NCBI GenBank assembly: GCA_028704385.1
Contig: JAQVLA010000019.1
Coordinates: 1-64,000 of the forward strand
Length of the DNA: 64,000 bases
DNA from: Bacteroidales bacterium
GTDB taxonomy: Bacteria; Bacteroidota; Bacteroidia; Bacteroidales; F082
Direction: 5' to 3'
This document shows, in pieces, positions 8,558 through 18,287 of the stretch; the stretch's first letter is position 1; each line of letters begins with the position of its first letter. The notes under the pieces are model-generated. The model was not told the DNA's origin and ran no database searches. It saw only the letters and a list, made by a program, of their open reading frames with translations. Both the position numbers and the translations under genes were made by a program.

Positions 8558-9778
8558 TTAACCTCTGTTACCCGGCTTGTTGCCTCTGTGGTACTTTTTC
8601 CGTTTAAATCCCTGCTTTCGTTTTTTAACAGCATATTCCGGTCCTTCGCCCAAAGCAGCCGGAAGGGGTAGTTTTCTGATTTCAGATTCAATAAACTCCT
8701 CGATGCGGTTAAACTTATATATCTCCTCTTCGCTTATAAAAGTCAGAGCCACTCCTGTTTTTTCGGCACGTGCCGTACGCCCAACACGATGCACATAATC
8801 TTCAGCATCTCCGGGCACATTATAATTAATTACAAGACTGATATCATCAATATCTATTCCTCTCGAAACAATATCTGTCGCCACCAGAATTTGAATTTCA
8901 CGATGTTTGAAATCCCGTAAAACTTTTCCACGCTCTTCCTGTGTCAAATCGCTATGAATCGCTTTTGCGTTAAGCTTTCTCTTTAAGAGATGTTGCTCAA
9001 TTTCTTTGACTCCTTTTTTTGTGGCCGAAAAAATCAATACCAATGGAAGTTCGCGGCCTTCAATCAAATGTTGAATCAAAGGAATTTTTTGATTCTCATA
9101 AGTCATATAAGCCGCTTGCAACACATTTTCGGCTGGTTTGGAAACAGCAAGATTTATCTCCTCGAAAGGTTTTAGGATCTGTCTGGCGAGTCTGCGAATG
9201 GCTTCCGGCATGGTGGCCGAAAACATGAGCGTTTGTCTGTCATTATTTGTTATTGCTATAATCCGCTGCATATCAGGCAGAAATCCCATATCCAACATTC
9301 GGTCGGCTTCATCAAGCACCAAAAACCGAAGTGTAGAAAAATCCACATAACCCATGTTAAGGTGAGCGATCAATCGTCCGGGAGTAGCCACAACAATGGG
9401 AGCACCGCTTTGCAAAGCCTTTTTTTCATTGGCATAATCCGTTCCGCTCCTGCCACCATAAACGGCAACAGAGCTAACACCTGTAAAATAAGCCAGTCCT
9501 TCAATCTGTTGGTCAATCTGGATTGCAAGTTCGCGTGTGGGAACCAAAATTAAAACCTGTGGCTTTAAAGGCAAATTTTCAATCTGCAATAAAGTATGCA
9601 CAACGGGTAATATAAAGGCAGCAGTTTTTCCTGTTCCGGTCTGGGCGCAGGCGATCAGATCTTTGTTGCTTAACACAACCGGAATGGCTTGTTGCTGAAT
9701 GGGTGTAGCATTCTCAAATCCCATAGCATCAAGGCCTTCCATGAGCGATGGATGCAGGTTTAATTCGGAAAATTTCAA
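8558..9778 (-). CDS. rhlE: DEAD-box ATP-dependent RNA helicase, RhlE-type
   Basis: The 406-residue product has all DEAD-box motifs in order: Q motif (FENATPIQQQAIP, about 21-33), Walker A AQTGTGKT, PTREL, TPGR, DEAD (LDEADRMLDMGF), SAT and HRVGRTAR. The tail is short, basic and Gly-rich (KKRKQGFKRKKYHRGNKPG), as in RhlE-type helicases that act on ribosomal or messenger RNA. It converges on the inositol monophosphatase gene with 25 bp between stops. Confidence 0.9.
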   Translation of the reverse strand: MKFSELNLHPSLMEGLDAMGFENATPIQQQAIPVVLSNKDLIACAQTGTGKTAAFILPVVHTLLQIENLPLKPQVLILVPTRELAIQIDQQIEGLAYFTGVSSVAVYGGRSGTDYANEKKALQSGAPIVVATPGRLIAHLNMGYVDFSTLRFLVLDEADRMLDMGFLPDMQRIIAITNNDRQTLMFSATMPEAIRRLARQILKPFEEINLAVSKPAENVLQAAYMTYENQKIPLIQHLIEGRELPLVLIFSATKKGVKEIEQHLLKRKLNAKAIHSDLTQEERGKVLRDFKHREIQILVATDIVSRGIDIDDISLVINYNVPGDAEDYVHRVGRTARAEKTGVALTFISEEEIYKFNRIEEFIESEIRKLPLPAALGEGPEYAVKKRKQGFKRKKYHRGNKPGNRG

Positions 9779-9955
9779 GTAGGATGATTTAGGTTTTTAA
9801 CTTCATTTACTAGACAAATGGCAGTTTTTGAGGCTGCATCAAAGCGTCAAAGTTAACACAAATGAACTTATTCGACGGGATTCCAACAAAATTCATTCCT
9901 GCTGAAAAGCAATTTCGTATTTTTACAATCCTTAATTCATGAACACTTCAGTAGT

Positions 9956-11350
9956 ATGAAAAAATTTTTCACCACCATTCTGATATTTTTGGCCTTTTTA
10001 CTAACCGGCCAATCACAAACAGACAGTCTGTTACGAGATTCAATAAGTACTGATTCAACCAACGGCAAATTGATAGTTTATAAGTACGACATCAAGGAAC
10101 AAATCGCACCTCCGGTATGGAGAACTACACAAAAGGCTTTCGAAGCTGCCAGCGAAGCAAAAGCCAATCTGATGTTGATTCATATGAATACTTATGGCGG
10201 ACTGGTGGATGCTGCCGATTCGATACGTACGAAAATACTGGGTTCCAGAATACCTGTTTACGTTTTAATTGATAACAATGCTGCCTCAGCAGGTGCGTTG
10301 ATATCAATTGCCTGCGACAGTATTTATATGGTTGAGGGTGCCAATATAGGAGCAGCAACTGTTGTAGATCAAACGGGGAATGTAGTTCCGGATAAATTTC
10401 AGTCGTATATGCGCTCGATGATGCGAAGCACTGCCGAAGCCAATGGCCGCGATCCTCAGATTGCACAGGCCATGGTAGATCCTTCAATATATGTGCCTGG
10501 TGTTTCTGATTCAGGGAAAGTGCTCACCTTTACCACTTCCGAAGCGATCAGACATGGTTTTGCCGAAGGAAAAGCCGAAAGCATCGAAGAGGTTATGAAA
10601 CTGGCTGGCCATGAGAACTATGAAATCATCCACCATACACTAAAACCACTGGATAAAGTGATCAATATTCTAATACATCCGGCCATAAGTGGCATTTTGA
10701 TTATGATCATCATTGGGGGTCTGTATTTTGAACTTCAGACGCCCGGAATTGGCTTTCCGCTTGGTGCAGCGGTATTTGCTGCCTTGCTGTATTTTGCGCC
10801 GTTGTATCTGGAAGGGCTTGCCACACACTGGGAAGTTATAGTTTTTGTGCTGGGTATCATATTGTTACTCGTTGAAATATTTGCTATTCCCGGCTTTGGC
10901 GTGACTGGAATACTGGGAATAATATTTATCATCGGCGGACTCACCTTTGCTATGGTCGAGAGTGTTGGCGACAACCCGCTTGAAGTGAATCTGATTCCGC
11001 TTTCAAAGGCCTTTTTTACAGTGATCATCGCTGTGTTTCTTTCCTTAGGCATTTCGATATACCTGAGTAAGAGATTGTTTACGACCACAACTTTTGGACA
11101 TCTTGCCTTGGACACGGTTCAAAATAAGGACGAAGGATTTACATCAGCTGATAAAAATTACAGCAGCATGATCGGTAAGACGGGTGTTGCCTACACCATC
11201 CTGAGACCTTCGGGAAAAGTAATAATTGATGATGAAATATATGATGCCACAGCTTTAAGCGGATACATCGACAGCGAAAGTACTATTGAAGTGGTTAGTT
11301 ATCAGACAGGTCAGTTGTTTGTTAGAATAAAGAAAACCAACGAAGCATGA
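9956..11350 (+). CDS. NfeD-type membrane-bound ClpP-class serine protease
   Basis: The 464-residue product opens with a signal peptide (to about residue 20), then a ClpP-like protease domain (about 35-220) with a glycine-rich oxyanion segment (NTYGGLVDAAD) and the nucleophile region NNAASAGALISIACD. Four or five membrane segments follow (about 230-385), then a C-terminal OB-fold NfeD domain (about 400-462). This is the long NfeD form that sits with stomatin-like proteins in membrane quality control. No stomatin gene is adjacent. The macrodomain gene overlaps its stop by 4 bp. Confidence 0.87.
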   Translation: MKKFFTTILIFLAFLLTGQSQTDSLLRDSISTDSTNGKLIVYKYDIKEQIAPPVWRTTQKAFEAASEAKANLMLIHMNTYGGLVDAADSIRTKILGSRIPVYVLIDNNAASAGALISIACDSIYMVEGANIGAATVVDQTGNVVPDKFQSYMRSMMRSTAEANGRDPQIAQAMVDPSIYVPGVSDSGKVLTFTTSEAIRHGFAEGKAESIEEVMKLAGHENYEIIHHTLKPLDKVINILIHPAISGILIMIIIGGLYFELQTPGIGFPLGAAVFAALLYFAPLYLEGLATHWEVIVFVLGIILLLVEIFAIPGFGVTGILGIIFIIGGLTFAMVESVGDNPLEVNLIPLSKAFFTVIIAVFLSLGISIYLSKRLFTTTTFGHLALDTVQNKDEGFTSADKNYSSMIGKTGVAYTILRPSGKVIIDDEIYDATALSGYIDSESTIEVVSYQTGQLFVRIKKTNEA

Positions 11351-11859
11351 TTAAAATCGAAGTCATAAAAGGTGATCTGACGCTTGAGCAAACAGACGCC
11401 ATTGTAAATGCTGCCAACAACTCTCTTTTGGGTGGAGGCGGCGTGGATGGTGCAATACACCGGGCAGCTGGACCTGAGCTTTTGGAAGTCTGTAAAAAAC
11501 TGAATGGTTGTGCTACCGGTGAAGCCAAAATTACGCCTGGCTTCATACTTAGGTCAAAATATGTGATACATACCGTTGGGCCAGTCTGGAAAGGTGGCTA
11601 TCAAAATGAAACCGGTAAGTTGAAACTAGCCTATCAAAACAGCCTGCTGCTTGCTGAAGAGTACAATTGCAAATCCATTGCATTTCCAAATATCTCAACA
11701 GGAGTTTATGGATTTCCAAAGGCAATGGCAGTTGAGCTTGTTCGTGAGGTTATTGACGAAATCAAACCCAATTTGAAAAATATTGATTTGATAAAATTTG
11801 TATGTTTCGATAACGAAAACTTTCAACTGTATCTTCAGGTTTTCAAGACAAATAAATAA
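11347..11859 (+). CDS. Macrodomain protein, probable O-acetyl-ADP-ribose deacetylase
   Basis: A single 170-residue macrodomain of the MacroD/YmdB type. Visible motifs are VNAANNSLLGGGGVDGAIHR (residues about 20-39), which binds the ADP-ribose distal ribose, and NISTGVYGFP (about 116-125), the diphosphate-binding loop. Family members hydrolyse O-acetyl-ADP-ribose and remove ADP-ribose from acidic residues. Its coupling to an NfeD-type protease gene by ATGA overlap implies co-translation, but no functional link is known to me. Confidence 0.92.
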   Translation: MIKIEVIKGDLTLEQTDAIVNAANNSLLGGGGVDGAIHRAAGPELLEVCKKLNGCATGEAKITPGFILRSKYVIHTVGPVWKGGYQNETGKLKLAYQNSLLLAEEYNCKSIAFPNISTGVYGFPKAMAVELVREVIDEIKPNLKNIDLIKFVCFDNENFQLYLQVFKTNK

Positions 11860-11984
11860 CGACCTCTCACTTAATTGCTGCGACCGGAAACAAAAATCCA
11901 AAAATCGAACTAAACTTTTTCAATAAATTAGCCGCATACTTTAGAATTGAAACCAAAGCTCAAAACCAGACTACTACGGAAACA

Positions 11985-14471
11985 ATGAGGCGATTGTTAT
12001 TCTTTTTTTTCTTATGTAATTTTTCTGTTTCTCTTGAGGCACAATCTCTTCAGCGGAAAAGTCTGACTGCATTACGCACTTCTTCCCCCATCGAAATTGA
12101 CGGAATTTTAAATGAGGATGCCTGGCATTTTGCTGCCACAGCAACCAATTTTGTACAGCGTGAACCATTGAATGGCCGGCCGGCAAGCCTCGATACGCGG
12201 GTGAAAATTCTTTATGACGATCAGGCTGTTTATGTAGGTGCTCATATCTTAGATCCTAAGCCGGACAGTTTGTGGACTGAGCTGAAAAGCCGCGATAATT
12301 TTGGGATGGCAGATTATTTTGGTGTGGTAATGGATCCATACAATGATGGCTTAAATGGCTTTGCCTTTTTTGTTTCAGTGCGTAACGTTCAAATTGATTA
12401 CAAAACCGATGGACAGGATAACGAAGATTATGATTGGGATGCTGTCTGGATTTCTGAGACAAGAATAGCAGAAGATGGCTGGATTGCTGAGATAAAAATC
12501 CCCTATTCTGCCATACGTTTCCCCAAAACGGAGATACAGGAATGGGGCATCAATTTCCAACGCAACATTCAACGATTCAGAGAGATAACGTCCTGGAATC
12601 TTATTGACTCAAAAATAAGCGGAAATCTGCACCAATCAGGACAACTGATTGGTATTGAGCAAATCACACCACCACTTCGCTTAAGTGGCACTCCCTATTT
12701 CTCTGCCATCACTGAACACAACAGCGAATCCGGTAAATGGAATCATGGCTACAATATTGGAATGGACATCAAAGCAGGTTTGTCCGAGAGTTTTACACTG
12801 GATGTTACTTTAATACCGGATTTTGGACAGGTAGAATCGGATGATAAAATATATTCGCTCTCACCTTATGAAGTGTTTTATGAGGAAAAAAGACCTTTTT
12901 TTACAGAGGGCACAGAACTTTTTAGCAAAGGTGATATATTTTATAGCAGAAGGGTTGGATCAACAGCAGAGGGTTATCAGCGCTTTCAGCAGGATTATGA
13001 GCCAGATCAAATCATTGATAACCCGGAACACGAACAACTTATCAATGCATTTAAGCTAAGCGGGAAAACAAACAGAGGACTTGGCATTGGGGTATTTAAT
13101 GCCATGACGGCTAATACATGGGCAAAAGTGAAAGACAGTACAGGAAAGGAACAACGCATTTTGTCGGCTCCTTTCACCAATTACAATATGTTTGTTTTTG
13201 ATCAGGCACTTTGGAAAAATTCTTCAATAAGTTTTTACAACACAAATGTTTACCGACCGGATGAAAAATATTCGGCCAATGTGAGCGGAACAGAATTCCG
13301 GTTGCGCGACAAAAGCAATAATTACGAAACTTCAGGAAATATTAACATCAGCCAGCATTATAGCCAGGATAACAGGCCGAATATTGGCGAATATGCACAG
13401 TTGCGCCTGGAAAAAGTGAGTGGTAATTTTCTTGCCGAAACCTGGTTCAAATATATTTCGGACGACTACGATCCTAACGATATGGGTTATCTGAACCGCA
13501 ACAACGAAATTGGGAACGGCTATAACTTCAAATACAATATCTACGAGCCTTTTGGAAAGTTTTTAAGCCTTCAATCCGGCATTTTTATTAACCATTACTA
13601 TCTGAATGTACCGCGTAAATTCAGCTATCTCGATGTTGGATTTGACGGTGTCATCAGGACTAAAAATCAGTTTTATGCAGGTTTAAATATCAATTTCAGG
13701 CCATTAGGACACCATGATTATTTTGAGCCTCGGGTTCCCGGACATCATTATTTTACAAATCCAAGTTTCTCAATCAATTACTGGGGCTCACCCGATTATC
13801 GTAAAAAGTTTCTCGTTGATTACACTATTGGTATTTGGCATATACCCAAACAGAAGCTTTTTAACTGGTGGTTCAAACTGGAACCCAGGTGGCGTGTTTC
13901 CAATAATTTTCTTGTAATTCCTTCTGTTTATGTGGATTACAGCATGAATAACATTGGTTACGTCCTGGACAGCCTCAATACTTCCGCCAGCCGTTCAATA
14001 ATTTTTGGCCGCAGAGATATACTGGATTTTACTACCAGCATCGAAGCTGATTATGTTTTTAGCCCGGATGCTTCGCTGGCTTTTCGTGCCCGTCACTATT
14101 GGCTTCAGGTAGACTATTTGTCCTTTTATGACCTTCAGTCTGATGGGAATATAAACCATAATAACTATAATAAAAATGAAGATTTTGTGGTGAATGCCTT
14201 TAACATCGATATGGTTTTCAAGTGGAATTTTGCGCCTGGAAGTGAGTTACTTCTCATATGGAAAAATGCCATCTACAGTAACGAAAAAAGGCAAAAACTG
14301 GAGCAGGATTATTGGCAAAACCTTAGCAATACCTTTGATGCACCTATCAGTAATAGTTTTAGTATTAAATTGTTATATTACCTTGACTGGCAATATTTTA
14401 AATCAGGAGCCAGAAAAAAAGGGGAAGGATTTGGCTCGCTCGGCCACAGCATCCGAAATTTGATTACCTGA
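11985..14471 (+). CDS. DUF5916 family outer-membrane protein with carbohydrate-binding-like N-terminal domain
   Basis: The 828-residue exported protein has a signal peptide ending near LEAQS (residue 20), an N-terminal CBM9-like domain (about 28-220, with IEIDGILNEDAWHFA) and a long beta-rich C-terminal region with alternating aromatic strands typical of an outer-membrane barrel. This layout is DUF5916, common in Bacteroidota; function unknown. The last 23 codons overlap the convergent PfkB gene by 69 bp and extend beyond an ending near DWQYF that would be normal for the barrel, so the tail may be a read-on after loss of an earlier stop. Confidence 0.85.
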   Translation: MRRLLFFFFLCNFSVSLEAQSLQRKSLTALRTSSPIEIDGILNEDAWHFAATATNFVQREPLNGRPASLDTRVKILYDDQAVYVGAHILDPKPDSLWTELKSRDNFGMADYFGVVMDPYNDGLNGFAFFVSVRNVQIDYKTDGQDNEDYDWDAVWISETRIAEDGWIAEIKIPYSAIRFPKTEIQEWGINFQRNIQRFREITSWNLIDSKISGNLHQSGQLIGIEQITPPLRLSGTPYFSAITEHNSESGKWNHGYNIGMDIKAGLSESFTLDVTLIPDFGQVESDDKIYSLSPYEVFYEEKRPFFTEGTELFSKGDIFYSRRVGSTAEGYQRFQQDYEPDQIIDNPEHEQLINAFKLSGKTNRGLGIGVFNAMTANTWAKVKDSTGKEQRILSAPFTNYNMFVFDQALWKNSSISFYNTNVYRPDEKYSANVSGTEFRLRDKSNNYETSGNINISQHYSQDNRPNIGEYAQLRLEKVSGNFLAETWFKYISDDYDPNDMGYLNRNNEIGNGYNFKYNIYEPFGKFLSLQSGIFINHYYLNVPRKFSYLDVGFDGVIRTKNQFYAGLNINFRPLGHHDYFEPRVPGHHYFTNPSFSINYWGSPDYRKKFLVDYTIGIWHIPKQKLFNWWFKLEPRWRVSNNFLVIPSVYVDYSMNNIGYVLDSLNTSASRSIIFGRRDILDFTTSIEADYVFSPDASLAFRARHYWLQVDYLSFYDLQSDGNINHNNYNKNEDFVVNAFNIDMVFKWNFAPGSELLLIWKNAIYSNEKRQKLEQDYWQNLSNTFDAPISNSFSIKLLYYLDWQYFKSGARKKGEGFGSLGHSIRNLIT

Positions 14472-15347
14472 CAATTGGCAAACATCTCGTGCGAAACTTA
14501 ATCCCGTGCCTGCCAACATCCCAAGCACTTTGCCCGACAGACCCGTATTAAGCTGATGAGTTTTAAGTTTAAAATTTGCCCAGGCAAATAATAATCCGGA
14601 ATTAAAAGCATCGCCTGCCCCAACAGTACTTTTTACAAAAGGAAGTGCAGGAACTTCAAAAGTATAAAGGACTCCCTGATGAAAACAATCAATGTCACCG
14701 CTTCCACGAGTGAGAATAAGAATTTGATCAGCGCTTAATGCCGCTTCCTGTGCAATGATTTTTGTTTGATCTGTTCCAAAAACCTTCAGGAAATCTTCAT
14801 CCGATCCCCTGATGATATTAGCCAGATGCATATTTTCTACCACTTTCGCAGTATCATTCTCAGCCTTAAATCCGCATCGGATATTGGGATCGTAAAAGAT
14901 GAGGCTGCCTTGTTTACGAGCCAACTGAAGCAATGGTTTCAGAAATTTCTGCCAAACCGGATCGATGGCAGCCAAACTGCCAAAGCTTATCACGCTATCT
15001 GTATTCAATTCAGGATAAGTGATTTGCAGTAAAATGTCGCTGAACCCGTCCTTATAAATATCGAATATTGCCATTCCGTTTTTATCAACTGAAGCAAAAG
15101 CCAAACCTGTCTTATATCCCTGATCCTGAATAATTAAAGAAGTATCTACTTTGTTTGATTGCAGTTTTGCTAAAAGCAACCTGGCGGGACCATCCATGCC
15201 AAGTAGCCCAATCATTGAGACTTGCTGATTTACTTTTGCCAGATTCAGGGCGACATTTACTTGCGATCCACCTGCCACTGCATTTAGTTTTCCGTCAGGC
15301 TCCAGAATCAGATCAAGTAATAACTCACCACAAGTATAAAATTGCAT
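14403..15347 (-). CDS. PfkB family carbohydrate kinase (fructokinase-like)
   Basis: The 314-residue product has the ribokinase/PfkB signatures: GGSQVNVALNLAKV near the N-terminus and the ATP/catalytic motif STVGAGDAFNSG (Asp base) near 245-256. Bacteroidota proteins like this usually phosphorylate fructose or related sugars, but the substrate is not determined here. It starts 2 bp after the speA stop, so the two are an operon. Its 3' end overlaps DUF5916 by 69 bp. Confidence 0.87.
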   Translation of the reverse strand: MQFYTCGELLLDLILEPDGKLNAVAGGSQVNVALNLAKVNQQVSMIGLLGMDGPARLLLAKLQSNKVDTSLIIQDQGYKTGLAFASVDKNGMAIFDIYKDGFSDILLQITYPELNTDSVISFGSLAAIDPVWQKFLKPLLQLARKQGSLIFYDPNIRCGFKAENDTAKVVENMHLANIIRGSDEDFLKVFGTDQTKIIAQEAALSADQILILTRGSGDIDCFHQGVLYTFEVPALPFVKSTVGAGDAFNSGLLFAWANFKLKTHQLNTGLSGKVLGMLAGTGLSFARDVCQLSGNQISDAVAERAKSFPFFSGS

Positions 15348-15349
15348 TT

Positions 15350-17242
15350 CTATTCAAGATAGGTATAACCATAAAGACCTGAACGATAATTAGATAAAAA
15401 CTCCTTTCCTTCTTCGGCTGTAATCTTGCCTTGTTTTACAGATAATGTCACCCAGGTTTCAACAGTGCGCACCAGTTTTTTGGAGTTATACTGCACATAA
15501 TCCAACACTTCAGCAACTGTTTCACCATCAATCACCTGGTCGATGTGATAGCCTTTCTCGTCCACAGAAACATGAACAGCATTGGTATCGCCAAACAAAT
15601 TATGCAGGTCGCCCAAAATCTCCTGATAAGCTCCCACCAAAAACACACCTATATAATAAGATTCACGGCTTTTGAGTGTATGAACCGGCAGGTGATGCGA
15701 AATATTACGCGTGGAAATAAAATTATCTATCTTTCCGTCCGAATCACAGGTTATATCCTGCAATGTGGCATGACGGTCAGGTTTTTCGTCCAGCCGGTGA
15801 ATGGGAATAATCGGAAAAATCTGATCAATAGCCCAGGAATCCGGAAGGGATTGAAAGAGCGAAAAATTACAGAAATATTTCTCAGAAAGAAGTTTCGGAA
15901 GGTTTATAAACTCTTCCGGTGGCCGTTTGATTTCAGAAACGATTTGTTGTATATCACGTGCAATTGACCAAAACAAACGTTCCACCTGAGCGCGTGTTTT
16001 TAGATCGAGCATACCAAGACTAAAAAGATCGAGGGCTTCTTCGCGGATCTGTTGTGCATCATGCCAGGTTTCGAGCATGCTCGACTGATTCATATTATCC
16101 CATGAATCATATAGCAAATGAATCAGTTCGTGATCATCTTCCAGTGGTTCCTGCTCATCGTCCCAGGCAGGCAATTGAGCTGTTTCGAGTACTTCGAACA
16201 CAAGAACAGAATGATGCGCGGTGAGCGAACGTCCTGATTCGGTGATGATATTTGGGTGCGGTATGTCATTTTTTTCACAGGCATCTACCATCGCAAAGGT
16301 GGCATCATTTACATATTCCTGTATGCTGTAATTTACACTGCTTCCGCTATTGGCCGAACGCGTGCCATCGTAATCCACACCTAAACCGCCTCCCACATCC
16401 ACAAAATCGAGATTAAAGCCCATTCTATAAATCTGTACAAAAAACTGGGCAGCCTCACGTAAGGCAATTTTAATTCTTCTGATTTTGTTCACCTGGCTTC
16501 CAATATGGAAATGCACTAACCTGAGTGAGTCCTGCATTTTGTTTCGCTCCAGATAATCCAATGCTTCGAGCACCTCGCTTGATGTAAGGCCAAATTTACT
16601 CACATCACCGCCCGAATCTTCCCATTTACCACTTCCGGAACTTGCCAGTTTAACGCGGATTCCAATATTGGGTTTTACGCGCAAACGTTTGGCAACACGT
16701 GTAATAAGGCGTAGTTCGTTGAGCTTCTCTACCACAATAAAAATGGTTCTTCCCATCTTTTGAGCCAATAAAGCCAGCTCAATATAGTCTTCGTCCTTAT
16801 AGCCATTACAAATGATCAGCGAATCATTGTCGGTGTTGATTGCAATAACCGCATGTAGCTCGGGCTTTGAGCCGGCTTCAAGCCCAATATTAAATTTCTT
16901 GCCATGACTTACAATTTCTTCAACAACAGGCCTCATCTGGTTCACCTTAATAGGATAAACCAAAAAGTTTTGTCCTTTGTAATCATACTCCTGAGCGGCA
17001 AATTTGAAACAGGATTCCATCTGTTCGATACGCGAATCGAGTATGTCTGGAAATCGCAACAATACCGGACATGCTACATCACGTAGCTGCAACTCGTCAA
17101 TCAACTCTTTCAAATCTACTGCAGCACTATCTGTCCTGGGTGTTACGGTAACATTCCCTTTGTTGTTGATCGAAAAATAATTAATCCCCCAGCCGTTTAT
17201 ATTATACAGTTCTGCAGAATCTTCAATGCGCCATTTTCTCAT
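15350..17242 (-). CDS. speA: Biosynthetic arginine decarboxylase
   Basis: Converts arginine to agmatine and CO2, the first step of putrescine/spermidine synthesis by the agmatine route. The 630-residue length matches SpeA. The fold-type III PLP lysine is K99 in YPIKVNQ; HFHIGSQ and DVGGGLGVDYDG follow, and the C-terminus ends in the typical YRSGLYGYTYLE. A minus-strand -7 box TAGTTTTG lies at 17316-17323. The PfkB kinase gene follows after 2 bp. No agmatinase or agmatine deiminase gene is in the window. Confidence 0.95.
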   Translation of the reverse strand: MRKWRIEDSAELYNINGWGINYFSINNKGNVTVTPRTDSAAVDLKELIDELQLRDVACPVLLRFPDILDSRIEQMESCFKFAAQEYDYKGQNFLVYPIKVNQMRPVVEEIVSHGKKFNIGLEAGSKPELHAVIAINTDNDSLIICNGYKDEDYIELALLAQKMGRTIFIVVEKLNELRLITRVAKRLRVKPNIGIRVKLASSGSGKWEDSGGDVSKFGLTSSEVLEALDYLERNKMQDSLRLVHFHIGSQVNKIRRIKIALREAAQFFVQIYRMGFNLDFVDVGGGLGVDYDGTRSANSGSSVNYSIQEYVNDATFAMVDACEKNDIPHPNIITESGRSLTAHHSVLVFEVLETAQLPAWDDEQEPLEDDHELIHLLYDSWDNMNQSSMLETWHDAQQIREEALDLFSLGMLDLKTRAQVERLFWSIARDIQQIVSEIKRPPEEFINLPKLLSEKYFCNFSLFQSLPDSWAIDQIFPIIPIHRLDEKPDRHATLQDITCDSDGKIDNFISTRNISHHLPVHTLKSRESYYIGVFLVGAYQEILGDLHNLFGDTNAVHVSVDEKGYHIDQVIDGETVAEVLDYVQYNSKKLVRTVETWVTLSVKQGKITAEEGKEFLSNYRSGLYGYTYLE

Positions 17243-17432
17243 AAGGTTGCTAAATTCAAATATTTAAATTTCAAGGCGTTAACTATGTGGAATCAATACT
17301 GTTTCCTGTGCGTTGCAAAACTAAGTAAACATTCGGGATTACAGCACATTGAAATGAATTTATAGTATTAATAAAATTTTCATTATTCAGCTTTAGAACT
17401 AAATTTGTGCTTATTTAAACCGAAAAAGTGAA

Positions 17433-18287
17433 ATGAGCGAAATTCAAATAATCGTTGATAGCGGAGGTACTAAGTCAGACTGGATGCTCAGGATAAACGG
17501 TTTATGGCAAGCAATTGTAAGCCTCGAAGGATACAATCCCTGGCAATCGAATGAAATTATCCTTGAAAGGATTGTACAAAATTTGCTGGTTCAGCATCCA
17601 GAATCTGTTGATGCTACGAGGCTAATTTATTATGGCTCAGGATGCGGCAATGAGAAAAACAAATCGCTGATTCGTCGCATATTGTCGGAACATTTTCAAA
17701 AAGCAGCGATATCAGTTTACAGCGATCTGATGGCCGCTGCTCATGCTCTATTTGGTAAAGATCAGGGCATTGCGTGCATACTTGGAACAGGGTCTAATTC
17801 TGGTTATTATGATGGAGAAAGCATCCTCTCTTCTCCCCCATCCCTGGGATTTTTACTTGGCGATGAAGGAAGTGGCGCCTGGATAGGGAAAACCCTGGCA
17901 CAGCTCCATTTTAGAAAACAAATGCCGGTTGAATTAAGTGAAAAATTTGCGTCCTCATATGCGTTAAATCTACAGGATTTTCTAAATGCTGTTTATCACC
18001 AAAATCTTACGGCTTCCTTTTTTGCCCGGTTTGTCTATTTTGCAATTGAAAATAGGCAGCACAAATGGATAACTGAAATGCTGTTCGATGCTTTTAATTC
18101 CTTTGTTCAATTCAACATTAAAACTTTGGATGGATATCAACTTCATTCCATTGGATTTGTTGGTTCGGTCGCATTTCAGTTTCAGGATATAATTCGACAA
18201 GTGTTAGCAATTGAAGGACTTAAGGCAACAGGTTTTTTAAAAAAACCTGCTGATGCGCTGATGGCTTATCATGAAAAATCACTTTAG
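17433..18287 (+). CDS. BadF/BadG/BcrA/BcrD ATPase family kinase (N-acetylglucosamine kinase-like)
   Basis: The 284-residue ASKHA-fold protein begins with the phosphate-1 motif DSGGTKSDW and contains YGSGCG, GTGSNSGYY and LLGDEGSGAWIG, as in bacterial and eukaryotic N-acetylglucosamine kinase relatives. It probably phosphorylates an amino sugar recovered from cell wall or glycans. A TAAATTTG -7 box is at 17400-17407. It converges on miaA with a 4-bp overlap. Substrate is inferred from family only. Confidence 0.8.
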   Translation: MSEIQIIVDSGGTKSDWMLRINGLWQAIVSLEGYNPWQSNEIILERIVQNLLVQHPESVDATRLIYYGSGCGNEKNKSLIRRILSEHFQKAAISVYSDLMAAAHALFGKDQGIACILGTGSNSGYYDGESILSSPPSLGFLLGDEGSGAWIGKTLAQLHFRKQMPVELSEKFASSYALNLQDFLNAVYHQNLTASFFARFVYFAIENRQHKWITEMLFDAFNSFVQFNIKTLDGYQLHSIGFVGSVAFQFQDIIRQVLAIEGLKATGFLKKPADALMAYHEKSL

